64,000 bases of DNA from Hydrogenophilus thiooxidans. GTDB lineage: Bacteria > Pseudomonadota > Gammaproteobacteria > Burkholderiales > Rhodocyclaceae. The stretch covers positions 1-64,000 of the forward strand of contig NZ_JAHLSY010000005.1 of the NCBI RefSeq assembly GCF_019049855.1, in the 5' to 3' direction. Each line of letters starts with the position of its first letter. Position 1 is the stretch's first letter. Of the stretch, positions 47,679 through 55,697 are shown in pieces. Below the pieces are notes generated by a model. That model did no database searches and had not been told where the DNA came from. It saw only the letters and a program-made list of their open reading frames with translations. The translations under genes were made by a program, and so were the position numbers.

Positions 47679-48602
47679 ATGCCAGCGGTCAAACATTATT
47701 TGCAATTCCGCGATTTTTCCGCGGACGAATATCGTTACCTCTTCGATCGTGCGGCGTGGATCAAGCGTAAGTTCAAGCAGTACGAACCGTGGCATCCGCT
47801 CTTCGATCGCACGCTGGTGATGATCTTCGAAAAAGCGAGCACCCGCACCCGCCTTTCGTTCGAAGCGGGGATTCAGCAGTTGGGTGGCTTCGCCGTCTAT
47901 CTCAATACCCGTGACTCACAGCTTGGCCGCGGCGAACCGGTCGAGGACGCGGCGGAGGTGATCTCCCGGATGAGCGATCTGGTGATGATCCGTACCTTCG
48001 AGCAGGCGATCGTCGAGCGCTTCGCGGCGCGTTCGCGGGTGCCGGTGATCAACGGGCTCACCAACGAATTCCACCCGTGCCAGGTGATGGCCGATATCTT
48101 CACTTTCATCGAGCACCGCGGCGCGATCCAAGGCAAGACCGTGGCGTGGATCGGGGATGCGAACAATATGTGCAACACCTGGTTACAGGCGGCGGAAGTG
48201 CTCGACTTCAAAGTGAACGTCTCGACCCCGCCCGGCTATGCGGTCGATCCGGCGGTCGCGCAAGTCACTCCGAACGGCCACTATGAGTGTTTTGCCGATC
48301 CGATGGACGCGGCGCGTAACGCCGACCTGATTACCACCGACGTCTGGACGTCGATGGGGTTCGAAGAGGAGTCCGAAGCGCGGCTCCAGGCGTTCCGCGA
48401 CTGGCAGGTCGACGCCGAAATGATGGCCGTCGCCAAACCCGATGCGCTCTTCATGCACTGTTTGCCGGCGCACCGCGGCGAAGAGGTGACCGCCGAGGTA
48501 ATCGACGGACCGCAGTCGGTCGTCTGGGACGAAGCAGAAAACCGGTTGCACGTGCAAAAGGCGCTGATGGAGTATTTGGTACTGGGACCGATGGAAGGGT
48601 AG
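47679..48602 (+). CDS. argF: Ornithine carbamoyltransferase
   Basis: ArgF makes citrulline from ornithine and carbamoyl phosphate. The 307-residue product has the carbamoyl phosphate site EKASTRTR, the NEFHPCQVMAD motif, and the ornithine-binding HCLPAHRGEEV. Length fits the anabolic enzyme. argD-argF-(gap)-argG form an arginine cluster on the same strand. Confidence 0.97.
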   Translation: MPAVKHYLQFRDFSADEYRYLFDRAAWIKRKFKQYEPWHPLFDRTLVMIFEKASTRTRLSFEAGIQQLGGFAVYLNTRDSQLGRGEPVEDAAEVISRMSDLVMIRTFEQAIVERFAARSRVPVINGLTNEFHPCQVMADIFTFIEHRGAIQGKTVAWIGDANNMCNTWLQAAEVLDFKVNVSTPPGYAVDPAVAQVTPNGHYECFADPMDAARNADLITTDVWTSMGFEEESEARLQAFRDWQVDAEMMAVAKPDALFMHCLPAHRGEEVTAEVIDGPQSVVWDEAENRLHVQKALMEYLVLGPMEG

Positions 48603-48667
48603 GGTCAGCTGCGGGCGGCAGGCGTAGCCGCTGCGTAACCGCTGTTGGGGCAACGCAAAGGGGTCCT

Positions 48668-49054
48668 CTATAACCGACACAACTCGATCCCTTCTTCGGC
48701 GATGCGTCGCAGCAATGGGGACGGCGGGGTCTCAGGGGTGACGATCACGAGATCGATTTTTTGTTCGTCGAGGTGAGCTACCAACCGCGCCCAGAAGCGG
48801 TTGGCGAGGTCCAACCGTTCCGAGGCGCTCAGACGCACGGGTACGTGCAGGCACAGATCGATATCACCGCCGCGTCGCGCTGGGTCGGTGCGCGATCCGA
48901 ACAGAAGAACTCGGCTTCCTGGCGGCAGAAGCTGCGCCGCTGTGGTCTCGATCGCACGGCGCTCGGCTGGCGTAAGGCGCGGCTGACACGCTCTTGCATG
49001 GGGTGGCAGCGCGCGGTCTGGCGCCGACGGGGGAGAAGTTTGCGCGAATCTCAT
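48668..49054 (-). CDS. MNT-type nucleotidyltransferase, orphan
   Basis: The 128-residue product is a minimal nucleotidyltransferase with the GSX10DXD motif (Gly53-Ser54 to Asp64 and Asp66, in LFGSRTDPARRGGDIDL) and a third acidic residue in KIDLVIV (Asp101). MNT proteins are commonly antitoxins of HEPN toxins and AMPylate them. No HEPN gene lies beside it. It runs opposite to argF and argG, and the first ATG was chosen so that it does not cover the argG leader. Confidence 0.75.
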   Translation of the reverse strand: MRFAQTSPPSAPDRALPPHARACQPRLTPAERRAIETTAAQLLPPGSRVLLFGSRTDPARRGGDIDLCLHVPVRLSASERLDLANRFWARLVAHLDEQKIDLVIVTPETPPSPLLRRIAEEGIELCRL

Positions 49055-49127
49055 ACGCCAATGATAGAATAGCAAGCAAAATCGAGCAATTTCTTTTTTG
49101 GTTTGTACGACAGGAACATCCCCCAAA

Positions 49128-50360
49128 ATGAGCGACGTGCGTAAAGTGGTGCTCGCCTATTCCGGCGGGCTCGATACTTCGGTGATTCTCAAATGGTTGC
49201 AGGATACCTACCGCTGTGAAGTGGTGACGTTTACTGCCGACCTTGGGCAGGGTGAAGAGCTGGAACCTGCGCGGCAAAAAGCGTTGGCGTTGGGGATCAA
49301 ACCGGAAAATATTTTCATCGACGATCTGCGCGAAGCGTTCGTGCGCGACTTTGTCTTCCCGATGTTTCGCGCCAACGCCATTTATGAGGGCGAATACCTG
49401 TTGGGAACCTCGATTGCCCGCCCGCTCATCGCCAAGCGTCAGATCGAGATCGCGCGCGCCACGGGCGCCGATGCAGTGGCGCACGGGGCAACTGGCAAAG
49501 GGAACGACCAAGTCCGTTTTGAGTTGGGGTACTACGCGCTGATGCCCGAGATCAAAGTGATCGCGCCGTGGCGCGAGTGGGACCTCAATTCGCGCGAAAA
49601 ACTGTTGGCGTATGCCGAAAAGCACGGCATTCCGATCGAACAGAAACACCGCGAAGGCGGTGCCCCGTACTCGATGGACGCGAACCTGCTCCATATTTCG
49701 TACGAAGGCCGGCACCTGGAAGATCCCACTGCGGAACCGGAAGCGTCGATGTGGCGTTGGACGGTCGCGCCTGAAGAGGCACCGGACACGCCAGAGTATG
49801 TCGAACTGACCTTCGAAAAGGGCGATCTGGTCGCGATCAACGGTGCGCGGATGCGGCCGCACGAACTGCTGGCGAAACTCAATGAATTGGGCGGCAAACA
49901 CGGGATTGGCCGGCTCGATCTGGTCGAGAACCGCTACGTCGGGATGAAGAGCCGTGGCTGCTATGAGACCCCCGGTGGGACGATTCTTCTCAAAGCGCAC
50001 CGCGCGATTGAGTCGATCACGCTCGACCGCGAAGTGGCGCACCTCAAGGACGATTTGATGCCGCGCTACGCTGCGCTCATCTACAACGGCTACTGGTTCA
50101 GCCCCGAGCGGCAAGCGTTGCAGGCGCTCATCGACTTCACGCAGCAGACGGTGAATGGTTGGGTGCGGGTGAAGCTCTACAAAGGGAGCGTGATGGTGGT
50201 GGCGCGCGACTCCGCAACCGATTCGCTCTTCGATCCGACGATCGCGACCTTCGAAGACGACCGCGGCGCGTACAACCAGAAGGACGCCGAAGGGTTCATC
50301 CGGCTCAACTCGTTGCGGTTGCGCATCGCAGCGAAATTGGCGGCAAAACGGCGTCGTTGA
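49128..50360 (+). CDS. argG: Argininosuccinate synthase
   Basis: ArgG joins citrulline and aspartate using ATP. The 410-residue product has the PP-loop [26 protein letters not shown] and the C-terminal region typical of the short bacterial family. The ATG begins [18 protein letters not shown]. Its leader of about 73 bases separates it from the divergent MNT gene. Confidence 0.97.
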   Translation: MSDVRKVVLAYSGGLDTSVILKWLQDTYRCEVVTFTADLGQGEELEPARQKALALGIKPENIFIDDLREAFVRDFVFPMFRANAIYEGEYLLGTSIARPLIAKRQIEIARATGADAVAHGATGKGNDQVRFELGYYALMPEIKVIAPWREWDLNSREKLLAYAEKHGIPIEQKHREGGAPYSMDANLLHISYEGRHLEDPTAEPEASMWRWTVAPEEAPDTPEYVELTFEKGDLVAINGARMRPHELLAKLNELGGKHGIGRLDLVENRYVGMKSRGCYETPGGTILLKAHRAIESITLDREVAHLKDDLMPRYAALIYNGYWFSPERQALQALIDFTQQTVNGWVRVKLYKGSVMVVARDSATDSLFDPTIATFEDDRGAYNQKDAEGFIRLNSLRLRIAAKLAAKRRR

Positions 50361-50426
50361 CTGCCAACGCGAGTAGCGGCCCCCGGTGCATCGACAACAT
50401 GAGGTCATGAAGCGCGAGAAACGGCG

Positions 50427-50651
50427 ATGGGTGAGGACCTGATTCTGGGGCTGACGTTCGAAGAGTGGGAGGAGTGGGCGCTGCGCATCCTCATTCCAGC
50501 GTTCATTCTCTACATGATCTTCATCATCGGCAACCTGGCGTGGAAGTCGAAAGCCGGCAAATACGGGACCTTGTGGCTCTTCGTCGCGCTCGGCGTCGGG
50601 TTCATCGGGTTTATCGCGAAGGGGATCATCGAATGGTTCATGACCCATTAG
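50427..50651 (+). CDS. DUF2788 family small membrane protein
   Basis: The 74-residue product has two hydrophobic helices (about 19-37 and 48-66) around LAWKSKAGKYGTLWLFVALG, which matches the DUF2788 family. Function unknown. Its 3' end overlaps the response-regulator gene by 19 bases, so the two are probably co-expressed. RBS region is GAGAAACGGCG. Confidence 0.75.
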   Translation: MGEDLILGLTFEEWEEWALRILIPAFILYMIFIIGNLAWKSKAGKYGTLWLFVALGVGFIGFIAKGIIEWFMTH

Positions 50652-51958
50652 TGGACGAGGGATCGCTCCACGCGCTCTTGGTGGACCCAGGCGAGGCGTC
50701 GGGAAAGTTCCTTGCGCGCACCCTGGACCGATTCGGATTGCGAATCCACCGCGCTTATGACGGTACGAGCGCACTCAGAATGGCCGGTGAGATCCGGTTT
50801 GATGTGGTGCTCACCACCTATGTGTTGCCCGACGACGATGGGATTTCGCTGGCGGCGAAACTCCGCCCGTGGCTCAAGGAAGCGGCGCCGGTGGTGATGG
50901 TTACCTCCGAGAATGACCAGGCGTTGCTGGAGCGCGCCTTTCGCAATGGGGTCACCGACGTCTTCACCCGGGATGATCTCGCGCAACTCGAAAACTTCCT
51001 CAACTATTTCCTCGCCCACCGCACCGATATGCTCGCGGGCGCGTCGCTGCTCTTGGTCGAAGACTCGCCGATGCAGCAGCGCAGCCTGCAGGCGATCCTT
51101 GAGCGGCGGCGCTATCGGGTGGAAACGGTGGGCAGTGTCGCAGCCGCGCGTGCGGCAATGACGCAGAACGAATACGAACTGTTCGTGATCGACCTCGTGC
51201 TCGCCGATGGCGAGAGCGGCTTGTCCCTCATTCGGCAGCTGCGTCGCCGTCCGGAGGATTTCGTTCTCTACCCGATCATCGTGCTCACCGGTTTTCACGA
51301 TACCGCGCGCAAGAACGAACTCTACCGCTTGGGGGTGAATGATTACGTCGTCAAACCGCCGCACGACGTCGAGCTCTTGGCACGGGTCCACAATTTGGTC
51401 CTGATGCGCCGCCTCTACCTCCAGGCGCGCGAACGCGAACGGCTACTGCAGGTGATGGCGGTGACCGACAAACTCACCGGTATTCCCAACCGTCACGCGT
51501 ACGAAGTTGTGGCGCGCCGCTATTTCGAACGCGCAAAACGCGATGGCAAGCCGCTTGCGCTCCTGATCGTCGATATCGACCGCTTCAAGCGGATCAACGA
51601 CACCTTTGGGCATAGCGTCGGCGACAAGATCCTTGTCGAGGTTGCGCAGTGCATCGCCAAATCGGTGCGGGCAAGCGATTTTCTTGCCCGTTTCGGCGGG
51701 GAGGAGTTCGTCGTCTTGCTGCCCAACTGCGATCTTGCCCATGCGGCGAAGAAAGCGGAACGGATCCGGCGCGAAATCGAGCAGCACGTGCGCGACAAGG
51801 TCGGCGAATCCGTAACCGTGAGCGTCGGGGTCGCCGAGCTGGCGCCACAAAAGGAGTCGTTCGACGAAGGGTTCGCGCGCGCCGACGCCGCGCTCTATGC
51901 AGCGAAGGCGCAGGGGCGTAACCGCGTTGTGGTTGCTGCTCCTACTTCGGCGCGCTGA
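50633..51958 (+). CDS. REC-REC-GGDEF diguanylate cyclase (PleD-like)
   Basis: The 441-residue protein has two receiver domains and a C-terminal GGDEF domain, the PleD architecture. REC1 (about 12-125) has Thr62 where the phospho-acceptor Asp should be, so it is probably not phosphorylated. REC2 (about 137-255) keeps Asp187 and Lys241. The cyclase domain has GGEEF (355-359), with an RASD inhibitory site (346-349) five residues before it, so it should make c-di-GMP with product inhibition. AAGGGG lies eight bases before the ATG. A GTG 18 bases later is an alternative start. No cognate kinase is adjacent. Confidence 0.9.
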   Translation: MVHDPLVDEGSLHALLVDPGEASGKFLARTLDRFGLRIHRAYDGTSALRMAGEIRFDVVLTTYVLPDDDGISLAAKLRPWLKEAAPVVMVTSENDQALLERAFRNGVTDVFTRDDLAQLENFLNYFLAHRTDMLAGASLLLVEDSPMQQRSLQAILERRRYRVETVGSVAAARAAMTQNEYELFVIDLVLADGESGLSLIRQLRRRPEDFVLYPIIVLTGFHDTARKNELYRLGVNDYVVKPPHDVELLARVHNLVLMRRLYLQARERERLLQVMAVTDKLTGIPNRHAYEVVARRYFERAKRDGKPLALLIVDIDRFKRINDTFGHSVGDKILVEVAQCIAKSVRASDFLARFGGEEFVVLLPNCDLAHAAKKAERIRREIEQHVRDKVGESVTVSVGVAELAPQKESFDEGFARADAALYAAKAQGRNRVVVAAPTSAR

Positions 51959-51985
51959 CCGCTCGCCCCGCTGACCGCTCGCCCC
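51954..51985. repeat. 16-bp perfect tandem duplication
   Basis: GCTGACCGCTCGCCCC occurs twice without a gap. The first copy contains the stop codon of the diguanylate cyclase gene, and the second fills most of the 42-base space before the convergent reductase gene. It looks like a slippage duplication. No hairpin terminator was seen here. Confidence 0.8.
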
Positions 51986-52000
51986 GCCACGGAGACGCCT

Positions 52001-53056
52001 TCAGGCTGAAAGCATCGCGTCCGCAGGCGCGGTCGCCGGTTGGGCCTGTCCGAAGAAGCCTTCGGTGTGGATGCGTGCTTCAGGAGCGCCCAGCGCCAGC
52101 GCCACCGAACGGCAGTCGGCGACGAATTCGGGGCTTCCCGCGATGAATACCGAATAGGCTGAAAGATCGGGGAAGTGGTGGGGAAGGAGCGCCGGGATGC
52201 GACCGTGCCAGTAGCCTTCGGCGGTTTCGCGGGTGAGCGTCGCCTTGTAGGTGAAGTTGCGGTGTTTCGTCTCCCAGTAGCGCATCATCCCTTGGGCATA
52301 GCAATCGGCGCGGGTGCGGCCGGAATGGACCAACGTCACCGGTTTGCGGTAGCCGCGGCGCAGCGCCGCTTCGGTGAGCGCGAGCACCGGCGCAAGCCCT
52401 GTGCCGGCGGTCAGGCAGAGCACCGGGGTTTCTGCCGAAGGATCACCGATGAAGGTGCCGTAGGGGCCGTCGATCTTGACGATCTCGCCAACCTGAAGCC
52501 GCTCGGTGGCCCAGACGCTGGTAAGACCCCCATCGATCTTCGCGATCTGAAGGCTCAGCTCGCCGTCGGGACGCGGGGCGTTTGCGATCGAGTAGGAGCG
52601 CGCTGGGTATTCGCCCCGCAGATCGGCAAGCGTCACGTACTGCCCGGGCCAGTAGCGCATCGGCTGGCCAACCGGGCGCAGGCGCAACTCCACCACCCGG
52701 GGGGTGCGCACGATGCGGTCGACGACGACGTAACGCTGGTTTTCCCGAGGTGGAAAGAGCTTCGGTTTGGCGTCTGCGGTGCCCCATTCGATCACCAGAA
52801 CTTTCGAGAGCGGTTTCGCCATACACATGAGGCCATACCCTTCCCGGCGCTCGTCCGGCGAAAGCGCCATGTCAAGCACCATTCCCTGATCGAACTGCCC
52901 TTCCCGCACTTTGACTTTGCATTCACCGCAGGCGCCAGCGCGGCAGTTGTTGGGGAGCGCGTAGCCCGCTTTTTCGAGCGCGGTGAGGACGGTGTCGCCT
53001 GGGGCGCAAACCACCTCGCGGTTCGATGGGTAGAGACGAATGACCGTGGGTTCCAT
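52001..53056 (-). CDS. Ferredoxin-FAD-NAD(P)H reductase, partner of the diiron protein
   Basis: The 351-residue product has an N-terminal plant-type 2Fe-2S domain (Cys38, Cys43, Cys46 and Cys78; CX4CX2CX31C), a FAD domain with RSYS (153-156) and an NAD(P) domain with AGTGLAP (217-223). It should pass electrons from NAD(P)H to an oxygenase. Its order (Fe-S first) is that of reductases of soluble diiron monooxygenases and CDP-glucoseen-reductase-like proteins; PaaE in this window has the opposite order. The ATG follows AGGAGAGCCCACG. It lies 70 bases downstream of the diiron gene and is probably co-transcribed. Confidence 0.85.
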   Translation of the reverse strand: MEPTVIRLYPSNREVVCAPGDTVLTALEKAGYALPNNCRAGACGECKVKVREGQFDQGMVLDMALSPDERREGYGLMCMAKPLSKVLVIEWGTADAKPKLFPPRENQRYVVVDRIVRTPRVVELRLRPVGQPMRYWPGQYVTLADLRGEYPARSYSIANAPRPDGELSLQIAKIDGGLTSVWATERLQVGEIVKIDGPYGTFIGDPSAETPVLCLTAGTGLAPVLALTEAALRRGYRKPVTLVHSGRTRADCYAQGMMRYWETKHRNFTYKATLTRETAEGYWHGRIPALLPHHFPDLSAYSVFIAGSPEFVADCRSVALALGAPEARIHTEGFFGQAQPATAPADAMLSA

Positions 53057-53126
53057 CGTGGGCTCTCCTGGGGCAACGGGCGCCATAAGGCGCCCGTGCA
53101 CAATCGGTTGGTGGTTCTCGAGCAGC

Positions 53127-54152
53127 TCAGAAGACCGGAATGATCGACGCCATATCGACTTCGCTCACCTCTTCACCCGAGATGCCGACTTCGGGGATCG
53201 CGGGGAAGGGGATCCCATAGCGGTCGAGCACCCCTTTGAGATTGAGGATTGCGTTGCGCCAGTTCTCTTTCTTCGCCTCGTAGGTGGGGATGCCGAAACC
53301 GGCTTGGCGCGCGACCTCCTCGGCTTCGCGCTGGTTGGGGATGAAGTCTTCGGGCAGATCCCAGAACTCCATCGGCGGTTCGAAGAGCACTGCCGAAAGG
53401 AACAGGTACCCGGCGCGGATCTGCTTGGTGACGAGCGCTTTGTCCTCGATGGGGAGTTTCGGGTAGTCGCGCTCCATCAGCGCCATGCAGATCGCCATGT
53501 GGCGCCCTTCGTCGCGGCCAATGTTGCGGAACGCCTCTTTGAAGACCAGTTCGCGGCTGTTGTCGTGCATCTGCTTGAAGATGGTCGCCGCGGCGATTTC
53601 GCCCATCAGGAACGAAGAGAAGAGCACCGCAAGCGAATACTTCGGTACTGCGTTCTTGTACCCGTTCCAGTAGCGACCCCCGTTGTAGTAGAGCCACTTC
53701 GCGTTTTTCTGCAGCCGCTTCCCCAGTTCCGTCTTCGGTTGATAGGTGAGCGGGTCGTGGTGATCGAGGAACTTCTTGATCGCCAACCCGCACATCTGTT
53801 CGTGGTTCTGTTCGTCCCGGGTGATCGAGAAGAAGCAGCGACGGACGGGGTCTTCCTCATGCTCTTCGTAGGTCTTGATGAGCGCCGACGCAAAGACGGG
53901 GGGTGCCGACGCGTCGAAGACCGAAAGGAGCGTCCACCAGTACCCGATCGCTTCCCGTTCTTCCCAACTGTAGGAATCGACGTCGAGGGTATCCCACGGC
54001 AATTTTTTCGGATCCCAGTTTTCGCGCTGCGCGGCGTCCCAGATCTCTTCGAGCTTCATCGTCTGAGCGTGCCACGAGAGCGGATAGACGTTGGGTTGCG
54101 GGGTTTCCGGCGGAAACTCCATGGTCAATGCCAGTTTTTCGTTGTGTGCCAT
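53127..54152 (-). CDS. Ferritin-like diiron protein, putative oxygenase or oxidase
   Basis: The 341-residue soluble protein has the two ExxH motifs of a ferritin-like diiron site: Glu114-His117 (DEQNHE) and Glu215-His218 (DEGRHM). Glu185 (MGEIAAA) and an upstream acid, perhaps Asp80, would complete the ligand set D/E, ExxH, E, ExxH. The spacing resembles ribonucleotide reductase R2 and soluble diiron oxygenases, but overall it is neither a BoxB, PaaA nor R2 protein I recognise. The N-terminal third is rich in Trp and Tyr. A strong AAGGAGG precedes the ATG. The next gene encodes a suitable reductase. Substrate unknown. Confidence 0.7.
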   Translation of the reverse strand: MAHNEKLALTMEFPPETPQPNVYPLSWHAQTMKLEEIWDAAQRENWDPKKLPWDTLDVDSYSWEEREAIGYWWTLLSVFDASAPPVFASALIKTYEEHEEDPVRRCFFSITRDEQNHEQMCGLAIKKFLDHHDPLTYQPKTELGKRLQKNAKWLYYNGGRYWNGYKNAVPKYSLAVLFSSFLMGEIAAATIFKQMHDNSRELVFKEAFRNIGRDEGRHMAICMALMERDYPKLPIEDKALVTKQIRAGYLFLSAVLFEPPMEFWDLPEDFIPNQREAEEVARQAGFGIPTYEAKKENWRNAILNLKGVLDRYGIPFPAIPEVGISGEEVSEVDMASIIPVF

Positions 54153-54217
54153 TTGGCTTCCTCCTTATGTGTGGGTTGTGCCGGTTCAAAAATCGCAAAC
54201 TGATTTGCGTGTGTTGA

Positions 54218-54258
54218 ATTTTATGCGAATGCAACTCTTTTTTCTTTGATCTAGATCA
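54218..54258 (-). promoter_or_regulatory. FNR/Anr-type promoter of the diiron operon
   Basis: TTGAT-CTAG-ATCAA (54245-54258) is a perfect 14-base FNR consensus palindrome. On minus, TAAAAT at 54223-54218 forms a -10. With a start near 54211 the box is centred at about -41, the class II activator position. No other -35 is needed in such promoters. The mRNA leader would be about 60 bases. Confidence 0.75.
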
Positions 54259-54274
54259 AAAAACATGCAAATAA

Positions 54275-54286
54275 TCCGACCGGTCG
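54275..54286. promoter_or_regulatory. 12-bp palindrome, possible TetR-family operator
   Basis: CCGACCGGTCGG is a perfect palindrome flanked by AT-rich sequence. Its form resembles operators of TetR-family regulators of acyl-CoA and aromatic catabolism. It lies about 69 bases upstream of the predicted diiron-operon start and about 50 upstream of the predicted nudix start, so it could control either side. The TetR regulator encoded about 8 kb away is a candidate. Confidence 0.5.
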
Positions 54287-54322
54287 GTCAAAAAATTAAC
54301 GAAAACGGCGACGTAGCGAGAA

Positions 54323-54331
54323 TGCTATACT
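54323..54331 (+). promoter_or_regulatory. Extended -10 promoter of the nudix gene
   Basis: TGCTATACT gives a TGn extension and TATACT hexamer (54326-54331), about 25 bases before the nudix ATG. No clear -35 was found, which is tolerated by extended -10 promoters. Confidence 0.5.
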
Positions 54332-54356
54332 GTGAAAACCCAAATTTGTCAGGCGC

Positions 54357-55067
54357 ATGGGTGCGATGGCCGTACCAGAGCAGCTACCCGGACGGGGTGG
54401 GTTCGACGAGACGAAGCAGCGTGAAGCGGCGTGGACGCCCGAAGCGATCCGCGCCGCTTTGCATCTGCCGCACACCTTCCCGGGGCCCTATGGGGACGAT
54501 GGCGCGCGGGTCGTGCGGTGGCCTGCGGCGGTGCTGGCCGTGCTGACCCCACACCCGGAACAGGGCGTTTCGGTGTTGCTCACGCGGCGCACCCCCCATC
54601 TCTACCACCATCCCGGACAGATCAGCTTTCCGGGCGGCCGAGTGGAAGCGGGGGAAACACCCGAACAGGCGGCACTGCGCGAAGCGCAAGAGGAAGTTGG
54701 GCTAGCGCCCGAACGGGTGACGATCCTAGGGGCGTTACCGGCTTACGTCACCGTCACCGGGTACCGGGTGACGCCACTGATCGCGTGGAGCCCAGCGGTG
54801 GGGCTGCTTACGCCCGATCCGTTTGAAGTGGCGGAAGTCTTTTTCACACCGCTGGACCATTTCGCAGACCCTGCTCGCTATCTGCGGCTCAGTCTCACCT
54901 ATGCGGGCCAACCGCGTTACTACTGGGCCGCTCCGTGGCGCCACTATTTCATTTGGGGCGCCACGGCGGCGATGTTGCGTCAGCTGGCGTTGCGGCTTGC
55001 CGCTTATCGCGCGGTGGAGTCGGATCCGTCGGCAGCGGCGCGCGCTTCTGGTGCCTCTTCTGGATAA
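54357..55067 (+). CDS. Nudix hydrolase, CoA pyrophosphatase type
   Basis: The 236-residue product has the Nudix box [24 protein letters not shown] split as [11 protein letters not shown], preceded by [19 protein letters not shown]. The latter is the extra motif of CoA diphosphatases such as NudL, which cut CoA and acyl-CoA to phosphopantetheines and ADP. Two in-frame ATGs nine bases apart leave the start slightly open. The 3' end overlaps the convergent hemerythrin gene by 64 bases. Confidence 0.83.
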   Translation: MGAMAVPEQLPGRGGFDETKQREAAWTPEAIRAALHLPHTFPGPYGDDGARVVRWPAAVLAVLTPHPEQGVSVLLTRRTPHLYHHPGQISFPGGRVEAGETPEQAALREAQEEVGLAPERVTILGALPAYVTVTGYRVTPLIAWSPAVGLLTPDPFEVAEVFFTPLDHFADPARYLRLSLTYAGQPRYYWAAPWRHYFIWGATAAMLRQLALRLAAYRAVESDPSAAARASGASSG

Positions 55068-55687
55068 GGACCGGCGCCCAAACCGATGGGCGGCGGGGCG
55101 TGCCGAACGAGTTTGTCGAAAATCGCCTGCCATTCGTCGCGGGTCGTGGTTCCCACCATCGGGTCGCTGCCCCCTTCGCGCCACCCTTCGGCGACCCATG
55201 CCCAGTCTTCGGGCGTGAAGTGCCGTTCGGCAACGGGGAGTATCTCGCGCTCTTCGGTCATCATGTGCTGACGGTAGAAGTGGGCGTAGCGCTCGAAAAC
55301 GTCGCGAAAGCGCTCGAAACCACCCGGTTCGCGGCGCGCAAAGGCGTGGAGCGCCCCTTCGAGTTCACTGATGCGCTGTTCCGCCGCAGCGTGCTCCTGT
55401 TCCAACCGGGCGATCACTGCGTCTGCTTCGTCGGTTTTTGCTTTGAGGCGGGCAAAGAGGTAGCGGTCTTCGTTGGGGTGGTGGCGCCGTTCGGGGTATT
55501 CGGTGAGGTAATAGAGCATCGCGCGCAGGAGGCGAAAGTCGGGTTCGATCCGGCCCGCGCCGATCTCGTCGAGCAGGAAATGGAGCGCGTGCAAGACGGC
55601 AGCAAGCGCCTGGTGCTCGTCTTCGATGAGCCGCCACGCGCCATGAAAGCGCTGGGGCGCGTTGGGGGGAGTGTTTTTTTCGTTCAT
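55004..55687 (-). CDS. Hemerythrin HHE-domain protein
   Basis: The 227-residue product has a hemerythrin-like cation-binding domain: [23 protein letters not shown], a coiled middle with EQEHAAAEQ, and [20 protein letters not shown]. Such proteins bind a diiron centre and sense or store O2, NO or iron. A low-complexity C-terminal tail of about 30 residues overlaps the nudix gene. AAGGA lies about seven bases before the ATG. It sits ten bases downstream of livF and may be the last gene of that operon. Confidence 0.83.
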   Translation of the reverse strand: MNEKNTPPNAPQRFHGAWRLIEDEHQALAAVLHALHFLLDEIGAGRIEPDFRLLRAMLYYLTEYPERRHHPNEDRYLFARLKAKTDEADAVIARLEQEHAAAEQRISELEGALHAFARREPGGFERFRDVFERYAHFYRQHMMTEEREILPVAERHFTPEDWAWVAEGWREGGSDPMVGTTTRDEWQAIFDKLVRHAPPPIGLGAGPYPEEAPEARAAADGSDSTAR

Positions 55688-55697
55688 CGCCACATCC

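Noticed and set aside
53040-54203. Long plus-strand frame over the diiron gene
   Set aside because: It mirrors the diiron gene, covers its promoter and has no recognisable motif.
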